NCBI GenBank assembly: GCA_000403315.2 | Contig: KE159636.1 | Location: 1,021,358-1,085,357 of the forward strand | From: Lachnospiraceae bacterium A2 | GTDB lineage: Bacteria > Bacillota > Clostridia > Lachnospirales > Lachnospiraceae | Direction: 5' to 3' | Length of the DNA: 64,000 nucleotides | In this document: one piece after another, positions 44,406 to 54,667 of the stretch | Layout of the letters: each line of letters starts with the position of its first letter | Numbering within the stretch: the first letter of the stretch is position 1 | Notes under the pieces: generated by a model | Databases searched by the model: none | Told to the model about the DNA's origin: nothing | What the model saw: the letters and a program-made list of their open reading frames with translations, nothing else | Made by a program: the position numbers and the translations under genes

Positions 44406-45438
44406 ACTTGCCATTGTTATTTTATTCATGCTTTTATTATCATCCTGCGGACAGAAGTCTGACCGGGAGCCAAATGCAGAAGGAGAGGCAGATCAGACAA
44501 AAAGTATTGAGGCAGAAACTGGGAAGGCAAAAAATATCGAAATGGATGAATCGGCAGAAGAAAGTCCCGCAGACGAAAATAACACGCAGACACAGGAGGA
44601 TGAGGGCGCAATGAAACGTGATATTACATTTGATTTTAAAACAAAGACGGTAACATTGAACAGCGGGTATCGGATGCCCATATATGGGATTGGCACTTAC
44701 AGCCTGACAGACAGTGAATGTATAGATTCCGTGACAGCGGCATTGGAAAATGGCGTCCGCCTGATTGATACCGCTTATATGTACCATAATGAGGAAAGCG
44801 TAGGGGAAGCCGTCCGAAACTCCGGCATACCCAGGGAGGAAATCTTTGTTATTACAAAGCTGTATCCGAACCAGTTTTCTGATCCGGAATCTGCGATTGA
44901 AGATGCTTTAAAAAAATTAGATATTGGATATATTGATATGATGCTTTTGCATCATCCGGGGGCAGGCGATGTAGATGCATACCTTGCGATGGAGAAGGCA
45001 GTGGCAGATGGAAAAATCCGTTCCATCGGCCTGTCAAACTGGTATGTGGAAGAATTAGAGGAATTTCTGCCGCAGATAACTGTCACGCCCGCCCTGATCC
45101 AGAATGAGATACACCCTTATTATCAGGAAAATGACGTGATCCCTTATATCCATGACCTTGGCATTGTGGTACAGGGATGGTATCCGCTGGGTGGTAGGGG
45201 ACATACGGCAGAACTGCTTGGTAATGAAGTGATTTCCAAAATTGCAGATGCACACGGGAAATCATCCGCACAGGTTATCCTGCGCTGGAACCTGCAAAAA
45301 GGGGTGGTAGCCATACCTGGCTCCAGCAACCCGGACCATATCAAAGAAAATACGGAATTGTTTGATTTTGAACTGACGGAAGATGAGATGGAACAGATCA
45401 ATGCGCTTGACAGGGACGAAAAACATGATTGGTATTAG
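44389..45438 (+). CDS. Exported lipoprotein aldo/keto reductase
   Basis: 349 aa. It begins with a lipoprotein signal ([20 protein letters not shown], Cys at 20), then about 55 charged, disordered residues, then a complete aldo/keto reductase barrel: D and Y in [14 protein letters not shown] in VITKLYP, H in LLHHPG, and the cofactor end [12 protein letters not shown]. An NAD(P)H-type enzyme anchored outside the cell is unusual because the cofactor is not normally available there; it could use another donor. Confidence 0.85.
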   Translation: MKRLCKLAIVILFMLLLSSCGQKSDREPNAEGEADQTKSIEAETGKAKNIEMDESAEESPADENNTQTQEDEGAMKRDITFDFKTKTVTLNSGYRMPIYGIGTYSLTDSECIDSVTAALENGVRLIDTAYMYHNEESVGEAVRNSGIPREEIFVITKLYPNQFSDPESAIEDALKKLDIGYIDMMLLHHPGAGDVDAYLAMEKAVADGKIRSIGLSNWYVEELEEFLPQITVTPALIQNEIHPYYQENDVIPYIHDLGIVVQGWYPLGGRGHTAELLGNEVISKIADAHGKSSAQVILRWNLQKGVVAIPGSSNPDHIKENTELFDFELTEDEMEQINALDRDEKHDWY

Positions 45439-45448
45439 GAGGCGGCAA

Positions 45449-46043
45449 ATGAGAAAAGAAAGCAAATGGGTATATGCAGTCCTTTTTATGGCAGTCCTGC
45501 TTCTGGTGGCAGGAAACAGCAGCACGGTATACGCAAAATCAAACACATCGAAAACAGTTTCTATCAGTGCAAAAGAACTGTCCCTTACGAAAGGGCAGTC
45601 TGCGGCGCTGTCTGTAAAGAATAACAGGAAAAAGGTAAAATGGGCTTCTTCTGAATGGCACATTGATCCGCTTACAGCCGCAAAAAGCATATACAAAGAA
45701 TTACAGCAAATTGCTGGATGTGGCAATGAATGAACAGGAATCTGATCTGCGGCCGGCTCTGGCAACTACAATTAAAAACATAAAACAGTATGATACAATC
45801 CTTTTGGGATTTCCAATCTGGCATGGGAAGGAGCCGATGCTAGTCAGGACTTTTCTGGAAAAGCATAATCTTTCTGGCAAGACAATCCTCCCGTTCTGCA
45901 CAAGTGGCGGAAGCGGCATCTCTGGCAGCATGTCAGGTATCCGCAAATATGCAAAGGGAGCAGGTGTCATGCAGGGAAAAGATTTATCAGGGTTAAGCCA
46001 GGCAGGTATTCGTGGGTGGTTAAAGAAAGCGGGTGTTATATGA
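45449..46043 (+). pseudogene. Exported flavodoxin-like protein, internally deleted and frameshifted
   Basis: The start is clear: ATG 45449, signal peptide (VLFMAVLLLVAGNSSTVYA) and a short Ig-like linker (SISAKELSLTKGQSAALSV). The FMN-binding loop of flavodoxin is absent. The second half (TILLGFPIWHGKEP ... ILPFCTSGGSG) is in another frame after about 45700. This is the secreted flavodoxin common beside lipoprotein reductases, broken here by a deletion. Confidence 0.7.
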
Positions 46044-46344
46044 GAACAGAAAAAAAGCGGTATGTTTTAAAATAATATCAATTCTCTTATCACTGATGAT
46101 AGCAGCAGGTATCATATTTGAAGGGGCGTGTCTTTCGTTTGGGCAGCGGCAGGCAGTGTTTATCCGGAACATGAAGCATATGGCGCTGGAATTTATGATG
46201 AAAACGCCATCCAGGATATTTCCCAGGTACATGGTGGAGCTTTGCACAGGCGGGGAACTGAATAGTGTCCATTTTGTGGGGCGAGAGGAAGGAGTGGCAG
46301 ATACAGATGCGCCCGTCAACTGGTGTCAAAGCCGAAAACAGTAA
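46040..46344 (+). pseudogene. Signal-peptide-bearing ORF with frameshift
   Basis: ATG 46040 gives MRTEKKRYVLK and a stop. One more A in the run near 46070 would continue IISILLSLMIAAGIIFEGAC, a signal or membrane segment. Later parts also suggest a second frame change near 46250. Family not recognised. Probably a third exported protein of the cluster, decayed. Confidence 0.45.
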
Positions 46345-46371
46345 AAACGAAAAAATAGGAGGAGACCTAAA

Positions 46372-46776
46372 ATGAAAGTATTAGCAGTTAATGGAAGTGC
46401 AAGAAAAGATGGTAACACAGCACTCCTTATTCACACGGTTTTTGAAGAATTGAACAAAGAAGGGATTGAAACGGAGATGATACAGCTTTCCGGTAAGGTG
46501 ATAGAGCCATGTAAGGCTTGCTGGGCCTGCGGAGGAAAGCGGAACTGTGTTCATAAAAAAGATCTGTTTCAAGAGATTTTTGAAAAGATGACACAGGCCG
46601 ACGGCATACTGTTAGGCTCCCCTGTCTATACAGCAAATATTTCTGCCAATATGCAGACTTTATTGGAAAGGGCGTCTGTAGTAACAGATATGAACCGTAG
46701 CGACAATCTTCTGCAGCGTAAAGTTGGGGCGGCCGTCACAGCGGCACGTCGTGGAGGGGCATTGAATTGTCCATAA
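46372..46776 (+). pseudogene. NADPH-dependent FMN reductase-like protein, truncated
   Basis: 134 aa with the flavodoxin-type phosphate loop GSARKDGNTALL, an iron-sulfur-flavoprotein-like CKACWACGGKRNCVHKKD segment, and LLGSPVYTANISANMQTLLE. Related proteins are about 190-210 aa; this one stops after AARRGGAL with NCP. AGGAGGAG before the ATG. The break at about 46770 marks another junction. Confidence 0.75.
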
Positions 46777-47594
46777 TACAGACAGTCTTTCCATGACGAA
46801 TAAAGAATTTGGAATTTCTTATTTGGTCATTAAATTCCGATAAGTTGTACCTAAAGGGCATATTATAATGCACCCCCTCCGTGGAGCAGGCGGTTTATGT
46901 CCTATAAGGTATAAAATATGTACTCATTGCTTATTTTATTATATTATAATATAGAAAAAGAGCCGGAAAGAGGTGGTAATAAGCTACCAAAAAACACTCA
47001 ATACCTTTGTGGTTGTAAATAAAACGCAATCACCAAAGGCTTATTTGGGTGTTTTCATTATGCCTTTTGATTGTGTTGGAGTGACAATGCACATAGAAGG
47101 GCATATTTTGGAATTTCGCTGCTGCATCTTCCAGAACAAAGATATTCTTGAAGGTAGTGTACCAGAGTATATTTTCGTAGTTGAAAAATATTGTCACAAT
47201 AAGAAACGTCCAGTATTTTTGTGATGGATGAATACAATCTGGACAGTTCGCACTTCCGGGTTCTTGGTTATGGCATAAGATAGGGACTTTGCGGCGCTGA
47301 CACTGTTTCTGACAATGACGCCCGATAAAGCGGGGCGCGCTGTATTTCCAGAGATAGGCTGCTTCGGCCTGAAAAGATTGCGATTCCTACGGAAAACCTG
47401 CCACTGGCAGCTTTTCCGCACGCTATGGCGAATGGCGCTGTTTCCTGACAGCCACCTGCAGGATTAAAAATTGAGAAGTTCTATATGATTTTGAGGCAGT
47501 AGGATTTCAATAAATACGAGTTAATCAGGCAATACAATTAGAAAGAATAGGACATACAATGTATAAAATATAATGTAATGCTGGAGGGATAGAT
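46777..47594. other. Gene-poor stretch with a long hairpin
   Basis: Over 800 bp with no confident gene. It contains a large imperfect hairpin (46987-47054), an AT-rich stretch resembling a promoter near 46945, and a small ORF (ATG 47061 to 47224, about 54 codons) directly after the hairpin that is not recognised. Confidence 0.45.
46987..47054 (+). repeat. Long imperfect inverted repeat (attenuator-like)
   Basis: Left arm AAAACACTCAATA then CCTTTGTGGTTG; right arm CAATCACCAAAGG then TTATTTGGGTGTTTT; about 26 pairs with a few mismatches and an 11-base loop. The right arm ends in a T-run followed by an ATG (47061). The layout recalls attenuators before ribosome-protection resistance genes, but none follows. 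Confidence 0.6.
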
Positions 47595-47864
47595 ATGTAT
47601 TTGTCGAAGGAAGAATTATATAGGATGGAACAGGAAGATATAAGAGCGGCTGTTCCAGAGAATTTGGTGGATATAAGCAATATGGAAATAGATATGAAAA
47701 AAGCGGTTTCTGCCAGGGCAGAGGATTATGTGCAGAAAGTCGGGAACCCTTTTCTTGTGCGGGTTGGAGATTATGTTGTGAAGATTGGTTATTCCGATTG
47801 TGAAGAAACATTGAATGATAGGATGAAGCAATATATAAGAAAAGTCGCTGAGATAAAGTATTAG
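47595..47864 (+). CDS. DUF6870 family protein
   Basis: 89 aa: MYLSKEELYRMEQEDI then VDISNMEIDMKKAV and NPFLVRVGDYVVKIGYSD, the DUF6870 pattern. TGGAGG precedes the ATG. This small protein lies just before the serine recombinase in clostridial conjugative elements, as here. Confidence 0.75.
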   Translation: MYLSKEELYRMEQEDIRAAVPENLVDISNMEIDMKKAVSARAEDYVQKVGNPFLVRVGDYVVKIGYSDCEETLNDRMKQYIRKVAEIKY

Positions 47865-48027
47865 CAAAAGCCTTTGCAGGAAGCAGGAGTCATGGTAATC
47901 GAAAGGCAGGATTAAACAGTGGAATCCTAGCTTTATGAAACAGATACAAACCTCGTAGGACAGGTTTTGCTAACTGGAAGTACAGAGTTGATGTGTAATT
48001 ATAGAATGAAGTTAGGAGCCGAATAGA

Positions 48028-48237
48028 ATGAAAGAGCATGTTTATTTTGTTGCTGTCTATCTTCGCCTGTCCAGGGATGATGAGGATATTGATGGCAGCG
48101 CAAAATCAGAGAGCAACAGCATAAGCTCGCAGAGAGAATTGATTCGTTCTTATGTCAGGGAACATGAGGATATGGAATTGTTTGACATTTATATGGACGA
48201 CGGCTATTCCGGAACCAATTTTGCTAGGGTTAGATAA
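48028..48237 (+). pseudogene. N-terminal fragment of a serine recombinase, cut by element insertion
   Basis: 69 codons of a large serine recombinase: catalytic S15 in VYLRLSRDDED, then NSISSQRELIRSYV and YMDDGYSGTNF. After that the sequence diverges (ARVR and stop). Another element, carrying its own convergent recombinase, begins at this point. The rest of the gene would lie beyond the right edge of the window. Confidence 0.85.
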
Positions 48238-48284
48238 CGATACCATTTTGATATGCGGTGTCAACATCTAGCCCTTGCTTTATC

Positions 48285-50000
<1,716 letters not shown>

Positions 50001-50046
50001 TTACAGGTATTATACCACATTCCGCCGTCAAAGCCAATATGTATTA

Positions 50047-50211
50047 TCAGCAGAAACGCCGTCTTACGGCGGTTTCCCGCATATCTTTCTTAATCAGTTT
50101 CTCAACTTTTTTATCTAAAGTTTCCGTTGCTTTTTCGCTTTGTGCGGAAACTACAAAATATGTAACGGCACCGATTTTATGCTCGGTAGTAGTGTGTATG
50201 GTTTTTCCCAT
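50047..50211 (-). CDS. tnpW: Transposon-encoded protein TnpW
   Basis: 54 aa: MGKTIHTTTEHKIGAVTYFV then SAQSEKATETLDKKVEKLIKKD. This is the conserved small protein of TnpX-type transposons, upstream of the recombinase. AAGGAGTGAATTT precedes ATG 50211, which is preferred to the in-frame ATG at 50235. Function unknown. Confidence 0.85.
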   Translation of the reverse strand: MGKTIHTTTEHKIGAVTYFVVSAQSEKATETLDKKVEKLIKKDMRETAVRRRFC

Positions 50212-50681
50212 AAATTCACTCCTTGCATTGTCCATTATTTTATTCTATGGGGAAACAGGATTGTCCTATTACTGTTTTCCTCACTGTATCGGTGTGTAAG
50301 AATGGGCGAAACGGACGGCTTGGCAGCTCCACGGGACTTGCACCCCTCTCATTCCTATGAGTAGCCGTGTCATACGGGTGTATCATTATGCCAATGTGCG
50401 GGTCATGGCGGCGGCAGTTTCCACATTGCCGCTGCGGTTCGCTGATAATGTATCGCTCGCCCCTTGCCGGGGGGTCTTGGCGTATCAGCCCGCAGGCTCG
50501 CCGCACATTGAACGTGTCCGTTTGCCCTATGCTGCGCCGTGCGCTTTCTTTGTCAAGGTTCTTGCGGCTTGTCAGCCCGCAAAGGCACACCATATTGATG
50601 TACTTTTGCGGAATGGCAAGAAGCGGCGGGCGGTCAGCCCGCCCGTGCTTTCCTGTTTCCAGTGGGAAAGGGTATCTGTCG
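50212..50681. other. GC-rich intergenic region of the inner element
   Basis: About 470 bp without a confident gene. It carries the motif TCAGCCCGC three times (50485, 50572, 50634). It could be a structured leader or recombination-control region between tnpW and the HTH gene. Confidence 0.45.
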
Positions 50682-50933
50682 TTATGCCACCTTAAAGGTT
50701 GGGATTTTTGCTATCAGCTTGGTTTCCAGTCGGCGGCGTAATTCTTCGTCAATGTAGACAACGGGCTTTCCCTGCTCGTCATACATGGTTCTGGTTGACA
50801 GTGCGGAAATGAAGCCTGCAAAGTGTTCCAGTACCACGTTGATAGCGTCCACGTTGCCGGAAACAGCCGACACAATGACGGGGTAAGGCAGCAAGCCGCC
50901 CGGCGTTTTTTTCCTGCTCTTATTCATCAGCAT
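50682..50933 (-). CDS. Conjugative-transposon helix-turn-helix protein
   Basis: 83 aa: LLPYPVIVSAVSGNVDAINV, ISALSTRTMYDE and DEELRRRLETKLIAKIPTFK. This is the small HTH protein (HTH_16 type, like Tn916 Orf8) always found beside the sigma-like factor. Its start overlaps the end of the sigma gene by 14 bp. Confidence 0.88.
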   Translation of the reverse strand: MLMNKSRKKTPGGLLPYPVIVSAVSGNVDAINVVLEHFAGFISALSTRTMYDEQGKPVVYIDEELRRRLETKLIAKIPTFKVA

Positions 50934-51345
50934 AGCCCTCCATGATTTTTTTCAGTTTCCGCAGGGCGTTCTTCCTGCGGTGTGCTACCGTCCTGCGGAT
51001 AAGGTTCAAATGCCCCGCTATCTCCTTGTCGGTCATATCCGCAAAATAAGATAGCAGGATAATTTGAAGCCTGTCCTGCGGCAAGGCTTTCAGTGCTTCG
51101 GCTAACAGTTCATCAGCAACGGCGACTTCAAAGCCCATAATCTCAAAAAGGTATGTATCTTGGAAATATTTATCCCACATGGCAAACCGTTCTACGGTGT
51201 GCGGCGGCAGTTCGCAAAATAAAACTTCACGCTCCCCCTGCTGGTTCAGTTCCCTGTGATAGTCGTTCCTCTCGTTCTTTAATATCTGCTTGCAGAAGTA
51301 TTCAAAGGTGCGCTGCTTGTGTTCGTTCTGTGAATGGGGCTTCAC
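50920..51345 (-). CDS. RNA polymerase sigma-70-like factor of the conjugative element
   Basis: 141 aa. Region-4-type HTH near the C-terminus (KALPQDRLQIILLSYFADMT then DKEIAGHLNLIRRTVAHRRK), like Orf7 of Tn916-type elements. It probably directs transcription of excision and transfer genes. GGAGG before ATG 51345. Confidence 0.88.
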   Translation of the reverse strand: MKPHSQNEHKQRTFEYFCKQILKNERNDYHRELNQQGEREVLFCELPPHTVERFAMWDKYFQDTYLFEIMGFEVAVADELLAEALKALPQDRLQIILLSYFADMTDKEIAGHLNLIRRTVAHRRKNALRKLKKIMEGYADE

Positions 51346-51759
51346 GCTTCCACCTCCCTTTTGCTCTTGCCAGAGCCGGGAATTTTTACCCCTCTATTAC
51401 TTACTACGGGAAAAATGAAAATTTTGGCAATGTTTTTGAAAAAAATTTTAAAAAATTTTCAAAAAACATAAAAATGCCCGGCTGTGGTCTGTGTTCAGTC
51501 GGGTGTGCATTGGGTTCTCTTTTCTTGGGTGGGTTGCGGTTTCTCCCGCCGTGGCGTTTGTGACTGTGGGCGGGAAAATTCTTTCTGTGGCTTGTCCCTT
51601 TCCTGTAAAAAATGTTACAGGCTCAATATCACGTTTCTATCAGTTTTGTATCACGATTGTATTAAGACTTTCTGCAAAGAAAGACATTTTACGCAAGAGG
51701 GGAAAAAGAAAAACGCCGCCGTGGGGAAGCCCTGCGGCGGCAGAAATAAAGGGATTGCG
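51346..51759. other. Intergenic region, no gene seen
   Basis: About 410 bp between the sigma gene and the XRE gene. Only shadow ORFs; it probably carries the promoter and regulatory leader of the sigma/HTH operon. Confidence 0.4.
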
Positions 51760-51793
51760 GGAAAGGAAAAGCAGCCGGAACTGTCCCGGCTGC
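51760..51793 (-). terminator. Terminator of the XRE gene
   Basis: On the minus strand GCAGCCGG pairs with CCGGCTGC around 7 bases, followed by TTTTCCTTTC, 24 bases after the XRE stop. Confidence 0.8.
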
Positions 51794-51816
51794 CCGTGTG
51801 TTTTTTGTCGATTGTT

Positions 51817-52029
51817 TCAGAAAAGGTTATCATCTTCGGTATGCTCCATTATATCCTCAACATTGCAATGCAGAATGTTACATAGTCTGTCTATGGTGTT
51901 GGTCTGTACGTTTTTATTCTTCCGCAATCTATCCAGTTGGGAACGGTTTACATTGTGGTATGTGTAGAGGTCATATTGCGTCACGCCCTTTTCTTTCATG
52001 GTTTCCCAAAGACGGTCATATTTTATCAT
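51817..52029 (-). CDS. XRE-family small regulator
   Basis: 70 aa Cro/CI-type HTH: YDRLWETMKEKGVTQYDLYT then NVNRSQLDRLRKNKNVQTNT and a C-terminal NILHCNVEDIM. Divergent from the small ORF/SymE pair at 52149-52503, so it probably represses them and itself. Complete counterpart of the cut XRE gene at 9124. Confidence 0.85.
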   Translation of the reverse strand: MIKYDRLWETMKEKGVTQYDLYTYHNVNRSQLDRLRKNKNVQTNTIDRLCNILHCNVEDIMEHTEDDNLF

Positions 52030-52098
52030 TTTTTCGCCTGCCTTTTTTCAGATTGGTACTTGTATAAAGTCAATTATCCATGTAAAATTATCTCTATG

Positions 52099-52122
52099 AT
52101 AGTGTTCGCATAATGACACTAT
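52099..52122 (+). promoter_or_regulatory. Inverted repeat between XRE and the SymE module
   Basis: ATAGTGT and ACACTAT separated by 10 bases, in the divergent promoter region: a likely operator for the XRE protein. Confidence 0.5.
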
Positions 52123-52148
52123 ACAATTCACGAAAGGAGATAAAGGAA

Positions 52149-52310
52149 ATGGGGATTGACGATTTTAAGGATTGGCTCTTTGACATACTGAATGATTTGG
52201 ATAGTGACATTTTGGCAGACATCAAGCTAGACGACACGGCAAACACATTTAAGTTAATCATGGTCGGCGGCAACGTATTTGAAATTGAGTGCCGGGAAGC
52301 GGAAGCATAG
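52149..52310 (+). CDS. Small protein preceding SymE (partner-type ORF)
   Basis: 53 aa: MGIDDFKDWLFDILNDLDSD ... GGNVFEIECREAEA. It shares its two end motifs with the ORF at 9442, which also precedes a SymE-like gene. Acidic. AAAGGAGATAAAGGAA before ATG 52149. Function unknown; partner or antitoxin of SymE by position. Confidence 0.65.
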   Translation: MGIDDFKDWLFDILNDLDSDILADIKLDDTANTFKLIMVGGNVFEIECREAEA

Positions 52311-52317
52311 GGGGTAT

Positions 52318-52503
52318 ATGGAAGAAAACAGTAGGAAACTAAAAGTGTACGGGGCGACAAACAAATCCTACCAGACTATCCCGCAGATAAAATTTGAGGG
52401 GCAATGGCTAAAGGCACTCGGCTTCTGTGTGGGGGACAGGTTGCAGGTGGATTGTGAGGAAAACAGAATAACAATCACGAAGTTATCAGACGACAACGGG
52501 TAG
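52318..52503 (+). CDS. SymE-family (AbrB-like) protein
   Basis: 61 aa with PQIKFEGQWLKALGFCVGDR, the SymE core. It starts 8 bp after the partner ORF, with GGGGG just before its ATG. Followed by a terminator and then mobC/relaxase genes. Paralogue of the gene at 9612. Confidence 0.75.
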   Translation: MEENSRKLKVYGATNKSYQTIPQIKFEGQWLKALGFCVGDRLQVDCEENRITITKLSDDNG

Positions 52504-52592
52504 CAGGAACAGGCGGCAGCCGCAAGGGTAAAATGCACGGGCAAAAACGCCCGCCCTTGCCCCCGCCGCCCGTTCCCGCTTATGGGTCAGTC

Positions 52593-52632
52593 AAGAGGGA
52601 AAGCCATAAAAAAATCGGCTTCCCTCTTTTCT
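52593..52632 (+). terminator. Terminator after the SymE gene
   Basis: AAGAGGGAAAGCC pairs with GGCTTCCCTCTT around an A-rich loop, then TTTTCTTTT. Confidence 0.85.
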
Positions 52633-52679
52633 TTTGATTATTTTTAAAAACTTTTCTAAAAGGTTGCCATTTTTTGATT

Positions 52680-52861
52680 TTTTCTCGTAGTAAGTTATAG
52701 GGGGGAAGAATAGCAAGCATAGGGATTGAGTACCCAATCCCGTAAAATTCCCACTTGCCGCCCTGCGGGACTTGTTGGAATTTTGCTTGTTGGGAAGTGT
52801 CCCAAACCCTCTTGATTGTAGAGGGTTTTACCCTCTGAAAAAACGGAAAGGAAGCGGAGCT
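52680..52861 (+). other. Candidate oriT of the inner element
   Basis: Directly before mobC. It holds the inverted repeat GGGATTG/CAATCCC with 6 bases between (52722-52741), then AAATTCC ... GGAATTT around 52745-52785, and a further GAGGGTTT/ACCCTC pair near 52808-52838. Such repeat clusters just upstream of mobC and a MobP relaxase are typical of oriT. No nick site is certain. Confidence 0.45.
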
Positions 52862-53191
52862 ATGGCAGAGAGAAAACGGGCTATCCAGTTAAAATTTTAT
52901 GTGACGGAGCAGGAGCGCATATTGATTGAGGAAAAAATGAAGCTGCTGCAAACAGACAACTTGGGGGCGTACCTGCGGAAAATGGCGATTGACGGCTATA
53001 TTATCCAGTTGGACTATACGGCGGTCAAGGAGCAGACGGCAGAGATACAGAAAGTCGGCGTAAACGTCAACCAGATAGCACGGCGGGTCAACTCCACCGG
53101 GAACGCCTACAAAGAGGACTTAGAGGAAATAAAGGGGGCATTGGAAAAGATATGGCAGTTACAAAGATACACCCTATCAAAACTACGCTGA
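52862..53191 (+). CDS. mobC: MobC-like relaxosome protein
   Basis: 109 aa. RHH-type start (RKRAIQLKFYVTEQERILIE), then the MobC motif VNVNQIARRVNSTGNAYKED. GGAGC before ATG 52862; an upstream start at 52772 is rejected because family proteins begin at the RKR motif. It overlaps the relaxase gene by 40 bp, so the two are made together. Helps melt and bend oriT. Confidence 0.9.
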   Translation: MAERKRAIQLKFYVTEQERILIEEKMKLLQTDNLGAYLRKMAIDGYIIQLDYTAVKEQTAEIQKVGVNVNQIARRVNSTGNAYKEDLEEIKGALEKIWQLQRYTLSKLR

Positions 53192-54498
53192 ATAAGGCGA
53201 TAGATTATATCTGCAATCCCGACAAGACGGATAATCAGATTTTGATTTCCTCTTATGGCTGCTCTTATCAGACGGCAGATATTGAGTTCGGTTTTACGCT
53301 CTCAAAGGCACGGGACAAGGGGGACAATCTCGGACACCATTTAATTCAGTCCTTTGCGCCGGGGGAAGTCAGCTATGAGGCAGCCCACCGCATAGGAAAG
53401 GAGCTTGCGGACAAGGTTCTTGGCGGTAAATATGAGTATGTATTGACTACCCACATAGACAAGGGGCATATCCATAACCACATCATATTTTGTGCGGTGG
53501 ATTTCACGACACACCGCAAGTATATTTCCAACAAGAAAAGCTATTACCAGATACGGAATGAGAGTGACAGGCTGTGTAAGGAACATGGATTGTCGGTCGT
53601 CACGCCGGGACAGGACAAGGGAAAGAAGTATGCGGAATGGGACGCTGAACGGAAAGGGACAAGTTGGAAAGCAAAGCTGAAAGCCGTGATTGACGATACA
53701 ATCCCCAAAGCAAAAGATTTTGATGATTTCCTGCGGCTCATGGAAGCGGCGGGCTATGAGATAAAGCGGGGGAAGTTCGTTTCGTTCCGTGCGCCGGGGC
53801 AGGAACGCTTCACACGCTCTAAGACGCTTGGGGAAGCCTACACCGTGGAAGCCATAACGGAGAGGATTGCCGGGACGTACCGGGCGAAGCCGAAAGCGTT
53901 AAGGCAGGAAAAGGCGGGCGTTTCCATGCTGATAGATATTCAGAACAGTATCAAGGCAGCGGAAAGCAAAGGCTACGAACAGTGGGCGAAGATACACAAC
54001 TTGAAGCAGGCGGCAAAGACTTTGAATTTCCTTACGGAGCATGACATTTCAGAGTATGAACAGTTGCAGGCGGTTCTTGATGAAGTGCATACGGAAAGCG
54101 AAAATACCGCCGCCACGCTGAAAGGATTGGAAAAGCGGCTGTCCGACATATCCCTTTTGATGAAAAACATATCCGCATACCAACAGACAAAGGCGGTCTA
54201 TATGCAGTACAAAAAGGCAAAGGACAAAGAAAAGTTCCTGCGTGGCAATGAGAGCAGCATTATCATTCACGAAGCCGCCGCTAAGACGTTGCAGGCGGCG
54301 AAGAACGGCGGGAAGCTGCCCGATTTCAAGAAACTGCATACGGAGTACAAGGAGCTTGCGGAGAAAAAAGACAAGTTATATCAAGAGTACGGGAAACTGA
54401 AAAAGAAAGTGAAGCAGTACGACACAATCAAGCAGAACGTAGACAGTATTTTGCGGCAGGCGAAGCAGCAGGAACGGGAGAAACAGACAGAGAGGTAA
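53152..54498 (+). CDS. Relaxase (MobP type)
   Basis: 448 aa. Relaxase domain in the first 250 residues: MAVTKIHPIKTTLNKAIDYI, HHLIQSFAPGEV, and the metal motif HIDKGHIHNHIIF (HxHNH). The C-terminal half is coiled coil ending in a basic, glutamine-rich tail. Nicks the element's oriT and pilots the strand in conjugation. Confidence 0.92.
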   Translation: MAVTKIHPIKTTLNKAIDYICNPDKTDNQILISSYGCSYQTADIEFGFTLSKARDKGDNLGHHLIQSFAPGEVSYEAAHRIGKELADKVLGGKYEYVLTTHIDKGHIHNHIIFCAVDFTTHRKYISNKKSYYQIRNESDRLCKEHGLSVVTPGQDKGKKYAEWDAERKGTSWKAKLKAVIDDTIPKAKDFDDFLRLMEAAGYEIKRGKFVSFRAPGQERFTRSKTLGEAYTVEAITERIAGTYRAKPKALRQEKAGVSMLIDIQNSIKAAESKGYEQWAKIHNLKQAAKTLNFLTEHDISEYEQLQAVLDEVHTESENTAATLKGLEKRLSDISLLMKNISAYQQTKAVYMQYKKAKDKEKFLRGNESSIIIHEAAAKTLQAAKNGGKLPDFKKLHTEYKELAEKKDKLYQEYGKLKKKVKQYDTIKQNVDSILRQAKQQEREKQTER

Positions 54499-54628
54499 TG
54501 CGGACAGTTAGGGCGGGCGTGTAAGACGTTTTAAGGGCGTTTCCGGGGCGTTATGGAGCATAGGCAGGGAAATACCCATTAACGCCCGGAAAAGGGCTTC
54601 TAAGCGTCTACAAGGGCAGAAAAAGACA

Positions 54629-54664
54629 CCGGGGAATGACAGTTTTTCAATCATCATTCCCCGG
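54629..54664 (-). terminator. Terminator after the winged-helix gene
   Basis: Perfect 11-bp stem CCGGGGAATGA / TCATTCCCCGG. On the minus strand TGTCTTTTTC follows. Stem nearly identical to the terminator at 58708. Confidence 0.8.
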
Positions 54665-54667
54665 CAT

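Noticed and set aside
47194..47421. 75-codon minus-strand ORF after the long hairpin
   Set aside because: Not recognised and no clear start; may be a fragment, but evidence is too weak to list as a gene.
50240..50593. 117-codon minus-strand ORF between tnpW and the HTH gene
   Set aside because: No ribosome site or family motif; overlaps repeated TCAGCCCGC words, so more likely structured non-coding DNA.
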